Source: Thermocatellispora tengchongensis
GTDB lineage: Bacteria > Actinomycetota > Actinomycetes > Streptosporangiales > Streptosporangiaceae
Direction: 5' to 3'
Length of the DNA: 64,000 bases
Assembly (NCBI RefSeq): GCF_014202315.1
Contig: NZ_JACHGN010000002.1
Span: 226,976 to 290,975, forward strand
The position numbers and the translations under genes are program-made. Positions 41,928 through 51,132 of this stretch are shown here, piece after piece (the first letter of the stretch is position 1; every line of letters begins with the position of its first letter). Below the pieces are notes generated by a model that was not told the DNA's origin, ran no database searches, and saw nothing but the letters and a program-made list of their open reading frames with translations.

Positions 41928-42199
41928 TATGCCCTCTTCGGGGGGCACGCGGCCTGGTGCCATGGCGTCCGGCCGGTCAGGGCCGCCTTCGGTCCTCCCG
42001 TAGGGAGGGTTCCCGGCCGGGTCCGGTGAAGCGTGCTCGCCAACCGGCCGCATCGTGCCGTGCCGGGGTCACGCCGGGCAGTCGGCGCTGTCACACGCCG
42101 GATCCCGGTTGGCCCCGTCCGGCCTCGCCGATGGGCCGGAGGCGGTGCCGTGCCGCTGGAGTGCGCGCGCCTGTACCCGTGACCGCGCCGGTCGTCCGG

Positions 42200-44293
42200 C
42201 TATGCGCAGTGGCTCCAGCCGCTCTTCCAGGATGCGCTGCCGTAGCTGCCGCCCCAGATCACGCACTTCTTGACCGCGGAGACGCGGACCGGGCCCGCGT
42301 ACGCGGTGTAGCTGCCGGTGTCGCCGCCTGAGCCGCCGTTCTGGACCTGGAGGGTGGCGCTCATGCGGATTCTGCCCGGCACGACGTACCTGGACATCGT
42401 GACCACGCAGTTCTTCCCGGCGGCCGAGCTGTAGAGCAGGTAGATGGTCGCGCCGCCCAGCCCGTGGGAGTCGATGACCTTGTAGCCGGAGCCGCACACG
42501 CCCGTCGGCGAGTACGGGTTCGGCTTGGGGGCCGCGGTCGTCCTGGTCGGGCTCGGCGCGCTGGTCGTCGGCTTGCGGGTCGGGGTCGGGGTCGGCTCGG
42601 GCTGCGGGGCCTGGGTGGTGGGCTTGCGGGTGGGCTGCCTGGTGCGGGTCGGGCTGGGCTCGGCCGTCGTGCGGCTCGGCCGGGGCTCGCTGCTCCTCGT
42701 GGGCAGCTCGCTGGGCACCTGGACCTCGGCGCGCGGCTTGCGGGTCTTCGTCCGGGTGGCGGACGGCGTGGGGGTGGGCTGCCATGACGAGGGCGGCGGT
42801 TCGACGGGCGGCGGCGCGACCTCGGTCTGTTCCGCCGCCACGTACTCGGATGTCGGGGTGCTGGTCGGGCCCGGCAGCAGGTTGCCCGTCTTGGCGAGCA
42901 CGACCGATCCCGCGCCGAGCACCAGCGTGCCCGCGACCGCCCCGGCCACGATGAGCGCGGTGCGCTTGCTGACCCCGCCGATGAACCCGCCCGGCCCACC
43001 GGCGCCCTGACGGCCCGGGGGGTGGGCATGCGGGGGACGCCGGGCCGCCTGCTGCGGCTCCGGCCGCCCGTGCGGTCCCCGGTTCTGCGGCCCATGGGGC
43101 CCGCTGTGGGGCTGCGGCTGGGGCTCCCGGTTCTGCGGCCCGTGCTGGTGGTTCTGGGGCCCGTGCGGGGGTTGGGGGCGCTGTAGGGGGCTGCCCTGCT
43201 CATGCGGTCCCTGGTGCGGCGCGCCATGGAAGGGGGAGCCTTGCTGATGCGGGGCCTGGGGGGTCGGCCCCTGGGGCGGCGTGCCCGGCTGCGGGGGCGG
43301 CCCTTGGGGGGTGGGGTGCGCGCCGTGCGGGGGGCCCGCTGCTGCGGCGGGCTGGGAGGGTGGGGTGGCACCGTGGGGGGCCGCGCTGCTGGGGTGGGCG
43401 GCCGGGGGGTGCGGGTGGGCGATGTGCTGGTGGGCGGTCTCTGGGGGTGTGCCCTGGGGGGCGGGGGTGCGGAGGGGGCCGGTGGGGGCGCCGGTCAGGT
43501 GGGCGATGAGTTCTTCGGCGGTGGGGCGGAGGGCGGGGTCCTTGGACAGGCAGGCCGCCACCAGGTCGCGCATCGGGCCGTCCAGGGCGCCGAGGTCCGG
43601 CTCCTGGTGCAGGATGCGGTTCATCACGACCGGGATGGAGTCCTGACCGAAGGCGGGGGTGCCGCTGGCCGCGAAGACCATGGTGACGCCCCAGGCGAAG
43701 ACGTCGGCGGCGGGGGAGACGTCGCCGGTGGTCAGTTGCTCGGGGGCGAGGTAGGACGGCGTGCCCATGGTCATGCCGGTCGCGGTCGCGCCGGGGGTGT
43801 CCAGGGCGCGGGCGATGCCGAAGTCGATCACGACCGGGCCCTCGGGGCCCATCAGGACGTTGGCGGGCTTGAAGTCGCGGTGCAGGATGCCCGCGCGGTG
43901 GATGGCGGCCAGGGCCGTGGCCGTGGCGATGGCCAGGCGGTCCAGGGCGCCGCCGCGGCGGGGGCCCTCGCGGTCCACGAGCTGGCGCAGGGAGGGGCCG
44001 GGCACGTACTCGCTGACGATGTACGGCTGGTTGCCCGCGAGGTCGGCGTGCAGCACCGGGGCCGTGCAGAAGCGGGCCACGCGCTGGGCCACGGCGACCT
44101 CGCGCAGGAACCGGGCGCGCGCGCCGGGGTCGGCGGTCAGGCCCGCGTGCAGCAGCTTGACCGCCACCCGGTCGCCCGTCGGGCCGCGCCCCAGGTAGAC
44201 GATCCCCTGGCCGCCCTCCCCGAGGCGGCCCAGCATCTCGTACGCCCCGAGCTGACGCGGGTCGTCCGGTGTGAGCGGCTGGACCTGCGTCAC
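42200..44293 (-). CDS. Transmembrane Ser/Thr protein kinase with a SapA-like extracellular domain
   Basis: 697 residues. Kinase domain of about 18-270: GRLGEGGQGIVYLGR, VAVKLL, HRDFKPANVLMG (catalytic loop near 140), VIDFGIAR, GTPSYLAPEQL, and DVFAWGVTM. Residues of about 275-435 are Pro/His/Gln/Gly-rich. One membrane helix at about 441-463, then a Pro/Thr/Ser-rich stalk and a C-terminal 100-residue domain with four Cys (GVCGSGYKVIDSHGLGG, GKNCVV, VKKCVIWGGSYGS, WSHCA) that resembles spore-associated protein A. There are no PASTA repeats. It likely senses an external surface signal and phosphorylates cytosolic targets. Monocistronic. Confidence 0.88.
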   Translation of the reverse strand: MTQVQPLTPDDPRQLGAYEMLGRLGEGGQGIVYLGRGPTGDRVAVKLLHAGLTADPGARARFLREVAVAQRVARFCTAPVLHADLAGNQPYIVSEYVPGPSLRQLVDREGPRRGGALDRLAIATATALAAIHRAGILHRDFKPANVLMGPEGPVVIDFGIARALDTPGATATGMTMGTPSYLAPEQLTTGDVSPAADVFAWGVTMVFAASGTPAFGQDSIPVVMNRILHQEPDLGALDGPMRDLVAACLSKDPALRPTAEELIAHLTGAPTGPLRTPAPQGTPPETAHQHIAHPHPPAAHPSSAAPHGATPPSQPAAAAGPPHGAHPTPQGPPPQPGTPPQGPTPQAPHQQGSPFHGAPHQGPHEQGSPLQRPQPPHGPQNHQHGPQNREPQPQPHSGPHGPQNRGPHGRPEPQQAARRPPHAHPPGRQGAGGPGGFIGGVSKRTALIVAGAVAGTLVLGAGSVVLAKTGNLLPGPTSTPTSEYVAAEQTEVAPPPVEPPPSSWQPTPTPSATRTKTRKPRAEVQVPSELPTRSSEPRPSRTTAEPSPTRTRQPTRKPTTQAPQPEPTPTPTRKPTTSAPSPTRTTAAPKPNPYSPTGVCGSGYKVIDSHGLGGATIYLLYSSAAGKNCVVTMSRYVVPGRIRMSATLQVQNGGSGGDTGSYTAYAGPVRVSAVKKCVIWGGSYGSASWKSGWSHCA

Positions 44294-44372
44294 CAGTGCC
44301 CCCTGACAAACACCTGCAAAATCACGTCACTACGGCATTACGCTACCAGTGTGACGGATGGTGCAATCGTCA

Positions 44373-45008
44373 TCAGATGAGGCGGCGTTCCATCGCCGCC
44401 ACCACGGCGGCCGCGCGGTTGTCCACCCCCAGCTTGCCGAAGACGTGCTTGAGGTGGGTCTTCACCGTGGTCTCGCTGATCAGCAGGGCGCGGGCCACCT
44501 CCTTGTTCGACGCGCCCTTGGCGATGAGCCGCAGCACCTCCAGCTCCCGTGGCGTCGGCGCCGTGGCGGGGGCGGGGCCGGGGGCCAGCCGGTCCACCAG
44601 CAGGGAGTGGATGGAGGAGGACAGCACCCGGCCGCCGGCCGCGGCGGTGCGCACCGCCTGGTGGAGCTCCTCGCGCGGGGCGTCCTTGAGCAGGTAGCCC
44701 GCGACCCCGGCCGACAGGGCGCGCGAGACGTCGGCGTCGGTGTCGTACGTCGTGAGCACGATGACCCGGATGTCCGGATGGTCGGCGCGCAGCCGCTCGA
44801 TGGCGCCCACGCCGTCGAGTCCCGGCATGCGCAGGTCCATCAGCACAACGTCGGGCCGTTCGGAGCGGGCGAGGGCCAGGGCCTGGTGACCGTCGGCGGC
44901 CTCGGCCACCACGGTGATGTCGGGCAGGCCGGTGAACATGCCGCGCAGGCCGTCGCGGACCACCGGATGGTCATCGACGATCATCAGGCGGAGGGGATGC
45001 TCAGGCAC
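44373..45008 (-). CDS. NarL-family response regulator paired with the ABC-exporter histidine kinase
   Basis: 211 residues. Receiver: MIVDDHPVVRDGLRG, phospho-acceptor Asp near 54 in VVLMDLRMPG, Lys in GYLLKDAP. LuxR HTH: TPRELEVLRLIAKGASNKEV, ISETTVKTHLKHVFGKLG. Its first 25 bases overlap the end of the kinase gene, so they are translationally coupled. By analogy with DesKR/LiaRS-type systems it activates the upstream ABC transporter operon in response to membrane stress or a drug. Confidence 0.92.
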   Translation of the reverse strand: MPEHPLRLMIVDDHPVVRDGLRGMFTGLPDITVVAEAADGHQALALARSERPDVVLMDLRMPGLDGVGAIERLRADHPDIRVIVLTTYDTDADVSRALSAGVAGYLLKDAPREELHQAVRTAAAGGRVLSSSIHSLLVDRLAPGPAPATAPTPRELEVLRLIAKGASNKEVARALLISETTVKTHLKHVFGKLGVDNRAAAVVAAMERRLI

Positions 45009-46111
45009 AGCGCCGTCCCCTCCCCGATCGCCGACTCCACCGTGACCGTGCCGCCGGCCCGCGCCGCGCGCTCGCGCATCGCGACCAGGCCGTACCCGCC
45101 GTGCGGGGCGGACGGGTCGAAGCCCGCCCCGTCGTCGAGCACGTCCAGCGTGATCCCGCCCTCCATGTACGACAGGGTAAGCGCCGCGCGGCTCGCGCCC
45201 GCGTGCTTGGCGATGTTGGCCAGCCCTTCCTGGGCCGTACGCAGCACGGCCATCTCGACCTCCGCGCCCAGCGGCCGGGGGCGGCCGTCCACGGAGAACG
45301 TGACCGGTATCCCGGTCATGGCCTCCCAGCGCTCGGCGACGGCGGCGAGCGCGCCGTCCAGGCCCGCCTCGTGCAGGGGCTCGGGACGCAGCGCGTCCAC
45401 CGACCGGCGCGCCTCGTTCAGGCTCTCCCGCGCGAGCCGCTTGGCCAGGGCGATCCTGTGCCGCACGGCGTCCGGATCGCCGATGCTCTGCTCGGCCGCT
45501 TCGAGCTGGGTGATGATCCCGCTCAGGCCCTGGGCGAGGGTGTCGTGGATCTCGCGGGCCAGGCGGGCCCGCTCCTCCAGCGCGCCGATCGCCTTGCCCT
45601 GCTCGCTCTGCCTGACGAGGAAGTCGGCGAACAGGCCGAGGAGCAGCACCAGCGAGACGCTGCCGAAGGCCGAGCCCAGTGCGGACGGGTCGCGCGTGGC
45701 CTGGGTGACCAGCCCCGCCGCGCCCATCGCCGTGACCACCAGCAGCAGCGCGCCCAGGTAGTTCCAGCCCCGCGGCAGCAGGAGGTACGGCAGGGCGAAC
45801 ATCCCGAACATGGACATCTCATAGATCGGCTCGCGCCGGATCAGCACGAACAGCAGCGCGATGAGCACCAGCAGGTGCAGGGCCATCGGGTTGAGCCGTT
45901 CCAGCAGGTCCGGGCGGCGTACGACGAAGAACGCGTACCACGCGGCCATCAGGGCGGCCAGGCCGAGCGTGACGGCCCGCTCGCCGGGCGCGCCCTCGCC
46001 GCGGACCATCATGATCGCGGCGGGGACGGCCAGGCAGGCGAAGAACAGCAGGTGGAAGGCGCGCACCCAGCGCGCCTCCACCCCGCTCGCCGGCGGCTCG
46101 GTGCCGGGCAT
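44984..46111 (-). CDS. DesK-type membrane sensor histidine kinase
   Basis: 375 residues from ATG 46111. Five to six N-terminal membrane helices (residues about 20-175), for example ALHLLVLIALLFVLIRREPI and LLLGLFADFLVRQ, with no large external loop, so an intramembrane sensor. HisKA_3 box ERARLAREIHDTLAQGLSGI with phosphorylated His; HATPase NIAKHAGASRA, LDVLDDGAGF, GGYGLVAMRERAA. Follows the ABC permease gene by 26 bp. Transporter plus kinase plus regulator form a self-contained sensing and efflux unit. Confidence 0.9.
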   Translation of the reverse strand: MPGTEPPASGVEARWVRAFHLLFFACLAVPAAIMMVRGEGAPGERAVTLGLAALMAAWYAFFVVRRPDLLERLNPMALHLLVLIALLFVLIRREPIYEMSMFGMFALPYLLLPRGWNYLGALLLVVTAMGAAGLVTQATRDPSALGSAFGSVSLVLLLGLFADFLVRQSEQGKAIGALEERARLAREIHDTLAQGLSGIITQLEAAEQSIGDPDAVRHRIALAKRLARESLNEARRSVDALRPEPLHEAGLDGALAAVAERWEAMTGIPVTFSVDGRPRPLGAEVEMAVLRTAQEGLANIAKHAGASRAALTLSYMEGGITLDVLDDGAGFDPSAPHGGYGLVAMRERAARAGGTVTVESAIGEGTALCLSIPSA

Positions 46112-46137
46112 GCCAGACGCCTTTCTAAAAGCAGGGA

Positions 46138-46836
46138 TCACTCCCAGCGGAACAGCGCCGCCGCGGCGGCGGTGCACACCACGGTAACGCCCGCCAGGAC
46201 GAGGAACGGCATGGCCGCGGGGGTGCCGAACCAGCCGTCGCGGAGCCCGGTCACGGCGTGGGTGAGGGGCAGGTACTCGCCCATCCGGCGCAGCTCCTCC
46301 GGCAGGCCCTCGCGCGGGATGGCCGCGCCGCCGAGGAAGATCATCGGGAACATGATCAGCAGGCCGAACAGCTCCGCGGTCCTGGCGCGCGGGGCGAGGG
46401 CCGCGACGACGAAGCCGATCGCGCACACCATCGCGGAGCACAGCGCGTACGCCAGCAGGAGCGGGAGCGGATGCGCGGGCGGCTCGACGTCGTAGCCGAA
46501 CACGCCGACGCCCACCACGATGGCCGAGCCGGCGACGCCCATGACGACCTGCGCGGCGAACTGCGCGGCGAGCAGGGCGACCGGCGCGACCGGGGTGACG
46601 GCGAGCCGGCGCAGCACCTTGCGCTCGCGGTAGGTCGCCACGATGCCGGGCAGGACGGAGATCCCCCCGATGGCCAGGATCATCGCCATGTAGCTCGGCA
46701 GGAAGATCTCGACCCGGTCGTTGCCGCTGTTGAGCACCAGCAGCATGAGCGGGAACGCGATCATGAAGAACAGCGCGCCGGGATCGCGGGACAGCAGCCT
46801 CAGCTCGGTGGCCGTCAGGTGCGCGAACGCCTTCAT
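46138..46836 (-). CDS. ABC-2 type transporter permease
   Basis: 232 residues, six predicted helices in the ABC-2 layout: LSRDPGALFFMIAFPLMLLV, YMAMILAIGGISVLPGI, ATYRERKVLRRLAVTPV (the conserved cytosolic loop), VMGVAGSAIVVGVGVF, and AELFGLLIMFPMIFLGGAAI. ATG 46836 overlaps the ATPase stop by four bases. One permease and one ATPase gene imply a homodimeric exporter of the drug or lipid type. Substrate not determinable. Confidence 0.9.
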   Translation of the reverse strand: MKAFAHLTATELRLLSRDPGALFFMIAFPLMLLVLNSGNDRVEIFLPSYMAMILAIGGISVLPGIVATYRERKVLRRLAVTPVAPVALLAAQFAAQVVMGVAGSAIVVGVGVFGYDVEPPAHPLPLLLAYALCSAMVCAIGFVVAALAPRARTAELFGLLIMFPMIFLGGAAIPREGLPEELRRMGEYLPLTHAVTGLRDGWFGTPAAMPFLVLAGVTVVCTAAAAALFRWE

Positions 46837-47561
46837 CGGGCCTCCTCCCGCATCGCGCTCTCGACGAGGGCCAGGTACGCCTGCTCCAGGGAGCCGGTGC
46901 CGGTGCGCTCGGCCAGCTCGCGCGGCGTGCCCACCGCCGCGATCCGCCCGCGCGCGAAGACCGCCACCCGGTCGCACAGCGCCTCGGCCTCCTCCATGTA
47001 GTGGGTGACCAGCACCGCCGTGGTGCCCGCGGCCTTGAGCCCGCCGATCAGCGCCCAGGTCTCCCGGCGGGCGACCGGGTCGAGCCCGGTGGTCAGCTCG
47101 TCCAGTACCACCAGCTCGGGCCGTCCGACCAGGGCGAGGGCGAGCTGGAGGCGCTGCTTCTGCCCGCCGGACAGGTCGCCGAACGACTTGCCCCGGATCG
47201 GGCCGAGCCCCCAGCGCTGCAGCACCGCGCGCCAGTCGTCCGGCTCGCGGTAGAAGGCCGCGTACAGCCGCAGGGCCTCGGCGACCTTCAGCCGCGCGGG
47301 CAGCTCGCTCTCCTGGAGCTGCGCGCCCACGCGCTGCGCCAGGGCCCGGCGCTGCCGCGCCGGCTCCATGCCCAGCACCCGCACCGTGCCCGAGTCGGGC
47401 CGGCGCAGCCCGATCAGGCACTCCACCGTCGTGGTCTTGCCCGCGCCGTTGTGCCCGACGACGCCGAACGTCTCACCCTGTTCCACCGTGAACGACACCC
47501 CGTCCACCGCAGGCGTCCCGTGGTACGCCTTGCGCAGCTCCGTCACCTCGATGACCGTCAT
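46833..47561 (-). CDS. ABC transporter ATP-binding protein (drug-exporter type)
   Basis: 242 residues from ATG 47561 (TVIEVTELRKAYHGTPAV); the frame extends to 47597 with no better ribosome site. Walker A GHNGAGKTTT, Q-loop in AQLQESELPARL, signature LSGGQKQRLQLALALVG, Walker B LVVLDELTTGLDP, H-loop VLVTHYMEE. The Walker B Glu is intact. First gene of the ATPase-permease-kinase-regulator operon. It follows the terminator of the convergent-side GlcD-type gene on the same strand. Confidence 0.93.
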   Translation of the reverse strand: MTVIEVTELRKAYHGTPAVDGVSFTVEQGETFGVVGHNGAGKTTTVECLIGLRRPDSGTVRVLGMEPARQRRALAQRVGAQLQESELPARLKVAEALRLYAAFYREPDDWRAVLQRWGLGPIRGKSFGDLSGGQKQRLQLALALVGRPELVVLDELTTGLDPVARRETWALIGGLKAAGTTAVLVTHYMEEAEALCDRVAVFARGRIAAVGTPRELAERTGTGSLEQAYLALVESAMREEAR

Positions 47562-47612
47562 GGCAGGAGCTTCGCGCGGACGGAGGCGGGGCGGCATCGC
47601 CCGGCGGGGCGC

Positions 47613-47640
47613 CCGCCATCCTCCTTTCGGAGGATGGCGG
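47613..47640 (-). terminator. Perfect 12-bp hairpin after the GlcD-type gene
   Basis: CCGCCATCCTCC, loop TTTC, GGAGGATGGCGG, starting six bases beyond the stop codon at 47646 and ending before the ABC ATPase gene. It would insulate the ABC operon from the oxidase gene. No T run follows. Confidence 0.7.
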
Positions 47641-47645
47641 CCCGG

Positions 47646-49007
47646 CTAGATCGCCTTGCCGGGGTTGAGGATGCCGAGCGGGTCGAAGACCCGCTTGATC
47701 CCCTGGTGGACGTCCTGCACGACCGGGCCGGCCTCCAGCTTCAGCCAGCGCTGCTTGATCAGGCCGACGCCGTGCTCGCCGGTGAGGGTGCCGCCCAGCC
47801 GCAGCGCGGCGCGGAAGATGTCGTCGGCGGCGGCCCACACCTCCGGGGGCGGCTCGGGCAGGCCGCGCTCGAAGATGAAGACCGGGTGCAGGTTGCCGTC
47901 GCCCGCGTGGGCCACGGTGCAGACGCGCACGCCATGCCGGACGCCGGCCTCCTCCACCGCGGAGATCATCTCGGGCAGCGCGGAGCGGGGCACGCACACG
48001 TCCTCCACCAGGCACGCGCCGAGGCGCTCCTTGGCCTGGTACGCCATCCGCCGCACGCCGATCAGCTCCTCGGCCTCCTGCGGGTCGGAGGACACGGCCA
48101 CGAAGGAGGCACGGTTCTCCTCGCACAGCTTGCGCATCCGCTCGGCGGCGTCCTGCCCGTCGGGGGCGTCGGACTGGGCGATCAGCATGGCCGCCACCGA
48201 GGACTCCAGGCCGATGTGCTTCCAGTCGTCGATCGCGACCAGGGTGGCCCGGTCCAGCAGTTCCAGCAGCGAGGGCTGGCAGCCGGCCGCGATGATCGCG
48301 GAGACGGCGGACGCCGCGTCGCGCGGCGAGCCGAACTCGGCCGCGACGGTCGCGGGCGGGACGGCGGGGGCGCGGCGCAGCCGGACCGTGGCCTCGGTGA
48401 TCACCCCGAGCGTGCCCTCGGAGCCCACGAACAGCCCGGTCAGGTCGTAGCCGGTGACGCCCTTGACGGTGCGGCGGCCGGTGTCGAGCACCCGGCCGTC
48501 GGCGAGCACGACCTCCAGGCCGAGCGCGGAGTCGCGGGTCACGCCGTACTTGACGCAGCGCAGCCCGCCCGCGTTGGTGGCCAGGTTGCCGCCGATGGTG
48601 GAGATCTCGAAGGAGGAGGGGTCGGGGGCGTACATCAGGCCGTGCTCCCTGGCGGCGCGGTCCAGGTCGGCGTTGATCACGCCCGGCTGCACCACCGCGA
48701 TCTCGTCGTCCGGGGACAGCTCCACGATCCGGTCCATCTTGGCCACCGACAGCACCACGCAGCCGTCCGTGGCGGTCGCGCCGCCGGCCAGGCCGGTGCC
48801 CGCGCCGCGCGGCACGACCGGGACCCGGTTCGCCGAGGCCCAGCGCAGCGTCTCGGCCACCTCCTCGCGGCTGTGCGCGAGGACCACGCCGAGCGGGCGT
48901 CCGGGCTCCAGGAAGGTGCGGTCGCGTGAGTAGGAGTCGGTGACGTCGGGATCGGTCAGGACGCGGCCCTCGGGCAGCGCGGCGGCGAGCTGGTCGATGA
49001 GTGTCAC
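47646..49007 (-). CDS. FAD-linked oxidase, GlcD / D-lactate dehydrogenase-like
   Basis: 453 residues from GTG 49007. FAD_binding_4 (PCMH) domain: VVPRGAGTGLAGGATATDGC near 75-95, SFEISTIGGNLATNAGGLRC, GYDLTGLFVGSEGTLGVITE. C-terminal FAD-oxidase domain with VAHAGDGNLHP (metal/His) and GTLTGEHGVGLIKQRWL. The nearest characterised families are glycolate oxidase subunit D and D-2-hydroxyacid dehydrogenases; no glcE or glcF partner is adjacent, which favours a single-subunit D-lactate-type enzyme. TACTCT lies directly upstream so the GTG may be leaderless. Divergent from the fumarate reductase unit. Confidence 0.88.
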   Translation of the reverse strand: MTLIDQLAAALPEGRVLTDPDVTDSYSRDRTFLEPGRPLGVVLAHSREEVAETLRWASANRVPVVPRGAGTGLAGGATATDGCVVLSVAKMDRIVELSPDDEIAVVQPGVINADLDRAAREHGLMYAPDPSSFEISTIGGNLATNAGGLRCVKYGVTRDSALGLEVVLADGRVLDTGRRTVKGVTGYDLTGLFVGSEGTLGVITEATVRLRRAPAVPPATVAAEFGSPRDAASAVSAIIAAGCQPSLLELLDRATLVAIDDWKHIGLESSVAAMLIAQSDAPDGQDAAERMRKLCEENRASFVAVSSDPQEAEELIGVRRMAYQAKERLGACLVEDVCVPRSALPEMISAVEEAGVRHGVRVCTVAHAGDGNLHPVFIFERGLPEPPPEVWAAADDIFRAALRLGGTLTGEHGVGLIKQRWLKLEAGPVVQDVHQGIKRVFDPLGILNPGKAI

Positions 49008-49109
49008 ACCTGGAGAGTACGGGGCGAGTCCGGATGGGCCGGACATCCCATCCTCGAATGCACCTTCACGAACGGCCCGTCCGGTGCTTGTGTGGAGTCT
49101 AGGCCGCCC

Positions 49110-49125
49110 TGTGATCCAGATCACA
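49110..49125. promoter_or_regulatory. CRP/FNR-type palindrome TGTGATCCAGATCACA
   Basis: The arms TGTGATC/GATCACA are perfect and match the CRP consensus TGTGA-N6-TCACA. The site ends 14 bases before the start of the small Cys-rich gene and 5 bases before its ribosome site, so it overlaps or follows the promoter. It is likely bound by an actinobacterial CRP/FNR protein and controls frdABCD, perhaps also the divergent oxidase. Confidence 0.65.
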
Positions 49126-49139
49126 CCGAAGGAGGGGCG

Positions 49140-49379
49140 ATGACGGGAACGCGCACTCCGTTCAGCGGCGAAGTGGCCCCCTGCGGCAAGAGGGGGGACG
49201 GCGAGCACTTCCTGGACGACGACGGCCACGGGCTGCTCATCCGCGACCAGCACTTCGCCTGCGGGTGCCGCCGGATGCGGCACGAGTACCACGACGGAAG
49301 CATCCACGTCAGCGCGCTGCGCTGCGACGGGCGTCGGGTCAAGGAGACGGACCAGGTGGACCCCGACCACGGGTGCTGA
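49140..49379 (+). CDS. Small Cys-rich protein preceding fumarate reductase
   Basis: 79 residues, family not recognised. GAAGGAGGGG just upstream of ATG 49140 is a very strong ribosome site. Five cysteines: [25 protein letters not shown] and the final residue Cys after DPDHG; also several His and Asp. The Cys-X-Cys and spaced Cys/His suggest metal or cluster binding. It is 16 bp ahead of frdA under the same promoter, so it may assist cluster insertion, electron transfer or regulation. That is inference; nothing similar is a known Frd subunit. Confidence 0.75.
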   Translation: MTGTRTPFSGEVAPCGKRGDGEHFLDDDGHGLLIRDQHFACGCRRMRHEYHDGSIHVSALRCDGRRVKETDQVDPDHGC

Positions 49380-49395
49380 GCGCGAGGGAGGCCAC

Positions 49396-51132
49396 ATGAT
49401 CTTCGATGTGCTGATCGTGGGCGGGGGCGGGGCGGGGCTGCGGGCGGCGATAGCCGTCGTGGAGGCCGACCCCGGGCTGAAGGTGGCGATCGTGTCGAAG
49501 GTCTACCCGATGCGCAGCCACACGGTCTCGGCCGAGGGCGGCGCGGCGGGGGTCATCGGCGAGGGCGACACGCTCGACGAGCACGCGTACGACACCATCT
49601 CCGGCGGCGACTGGCTGTGCGACCAGGACGCGGTGGAGGCGTTCGTGGCCGAGGCGCCGCGGGAGCTGATCCGGCTGGAGCACTGGGGGTGCCCGTGGAG
49701 CCGGGAGCCCGACGGCCGGGTGGCGGTGCGGCCGTTCGGCGGCATGAAGCGGATGCGCACGTGGTTCGCCGCGGACAAGACCGGGTTCCACCTGCTGCAC
49801 ACCCTGTTCCAGACCAGCTTGAGACATCAGGAGATCCAGCGCTATGACGAGTGGTACGCCACCAGGCTGATCGTGGACGACGGCCGGGTCCACGGCGTCG
49901 TCGCGATGGACATCCGCACCGGGGCGATCGAGGCCCTCGCCGCCAGGACCGTCATCCTGGCCACCGGCGGCTGCGGCCGGGCCTTCCCGTTCACCACCAA
50001 CGCCGCGATCAAGACCGGCGACGGGATGTCGCTGGCCTACCGCGCCGGGGTGCCGCTGAAGGACATGGAGTTCGTCCAGTACCACCCCACCGGCCTGCCG
50101 TTCACCGGCATCCTGATCACCGAGGCGGCGCGCGCCGAGGGCGGCTGGCTGATCAACAAGGACGGCTACCGCTACCTCCAGGACTACGACCTCGGCGTCC
50201 CCACGCCCACCCCGAAGCTGCGCAGCATGGAGCTGGGCCCGCGCGACCGGCTGTCGCAGGCGTACGTGCGCGAGGTCGAGCGCGGACGCACCGCCGAGAC
50301 GCCGTACGGCCAGGTGGTCTACCTCGACCTGCGCCACCTCGGCGAGGCCAGGATCGAGGCCCGCATCCCGTTCGTGCGCGAGCTGTGCCGCAGCTACCAG
50401 AACCTCGACCCGGTCACCGACCTCATCCCGGTGCGGCCGGTCGTGCACTACATGATGGGCGGCGTCCACACCGACATCGACGGCGCGACCCCGATCCGCG
50501 GCCTGTACGCCGCCGGCGAGACCGCCTGCGTCAGCATCAACGGCGCCAACCGGCTCGGCTCCAACTCGCTGCCGGAGTGCCTGGTGTTCGGCGCCCGCGC
50601 GGGCGCGGCGGCGGCGCGCGAGGCCCGGGAGGCGCCCGCCGCGGGCGAGCGGGCCGTGCGGGCGCAGGGGGCCGACGAGCGGCGCCGCCTGGAGCACGAG
50701 CGCGACCGGCGCGACGGCGGCGCGGAGCGCATCGCGGACATCCGCGAGCAGATGCAGGAGACGCTGGAGGAGGCCGCCGGGATCTACCGCACCCGCGACG
50801 CGCTGGACAAGGCCGCGAACCGGATCGCCGAGCTGCGCGAGCGCGCCGCCGCGGCCCGGCTGGACGACCACAGCACCGCCTTCAACACCGAGATGGTCGC
50901 CGCGCTCGAACTGTCCTCGATGCTCGACGTGGCCGAGACCATCGTCGCCTGCGCGCTGAACCGCGAGGAGTCGCGCGGCGCGCACCAGCGCAGCGACTTC
51001 CCGGCGCGTGACGACGGGCGCTTCCTGGCCCACTCGCTCGCCTACCGCGGCGCGGACGGCGGGCCGCGCGTGGAGCTGCTGCCCGTCACGATCACCCGCT
51101 GGCCACCCGGCGAAAGGGTCTACGGACGATGA
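49396..51132 (+). CDS. frdA: Fumarate reductase/succinate dehydrogenase flavoprotein subunit
   Basis: 578 residues. FAD site [20 protein letters not shown] at the N-terminus; [14 protein letters not shown] with the His expected to hold FAD covalently; [11 protein letters not shown] substrate site; [20 protein letters not shown] and [21 protein letters not shown] charged region of about 420-470 ([20 protein letters not shown]) is longer than usual. Followed by frdB with an ATGA overlap. The presence of two separate short membrane subunits points to the FrdABCD type found in Mycobacterium tuberculosis and enterobacteria rather than the SdhC-fused type. Confidence 0.93.
   Translation: MIFDVLIVGGGGAGLRAAIAVVEADPGLKVAIVSKVYPMRSHTVSAEGGAAGVIGEGDTLDEHAYDTISGGDWLCDQDAVEAFVAEAPRELIRLEHWGCPWSREPDGRVAVRPFGGMKRMRTWFAADKTGFHLLHTLFQTSLRHQEIQRYDEWYATRLIVDDGRVHGVVAMDIRTGAIEALAARTVILATGGCGRAFPFTTNAAIKTGDGMSLAYRAGVPLKDMEFVQYHPTGLPFTGILITEAARAEGGWLINKDGYRYLQDYDLGVPTPTPKLRSMELGPRDRLSQAYVREVERGRTAETPYGQVVYLDLRHLGEARIEARIPFVRELCRSYQNLDPVTDLIPVRPVVHYMMGGVHTDIDGATPIRGLYAAGETACVSINGANRLGSNSLPECLVFGARAGAAAAREAREAPAAGERAVRAQGADERRRLEHERDRRDGGAERIADIREQMQETLEEAAGIYRTRDALDKAANRIAELRERAAAARLDDHSTAFNTEMVAALELSSMLDVAETIVACALNREESRGAHQRSDFPARDDGRFLAHSLAYRGADGGPRVELLPVTITRWPPGERVYGR

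Larger units (their letters stand above)
40983..42199. other. 1.2-kb noncoding region rich in repeats
   Basis: No frame in either direction shows a family or a ribosome site. The left end (about 41010-41110) is AT-rich and should contain the promoter of the binding-protein gene (GATAAT on the minus strand at 41025-41020). The rest holds three copies of a roughly 100-bp repeat and a four-unit array with about 35-bp period, described separately. Confidence 0.6.

Noticed and set aside
41083-42094. Several 70-280 codon frames across the repeat region
   Set aside because: They owe their length to GC bias and the repeats; none has a ribosome site plus a plausible protein.
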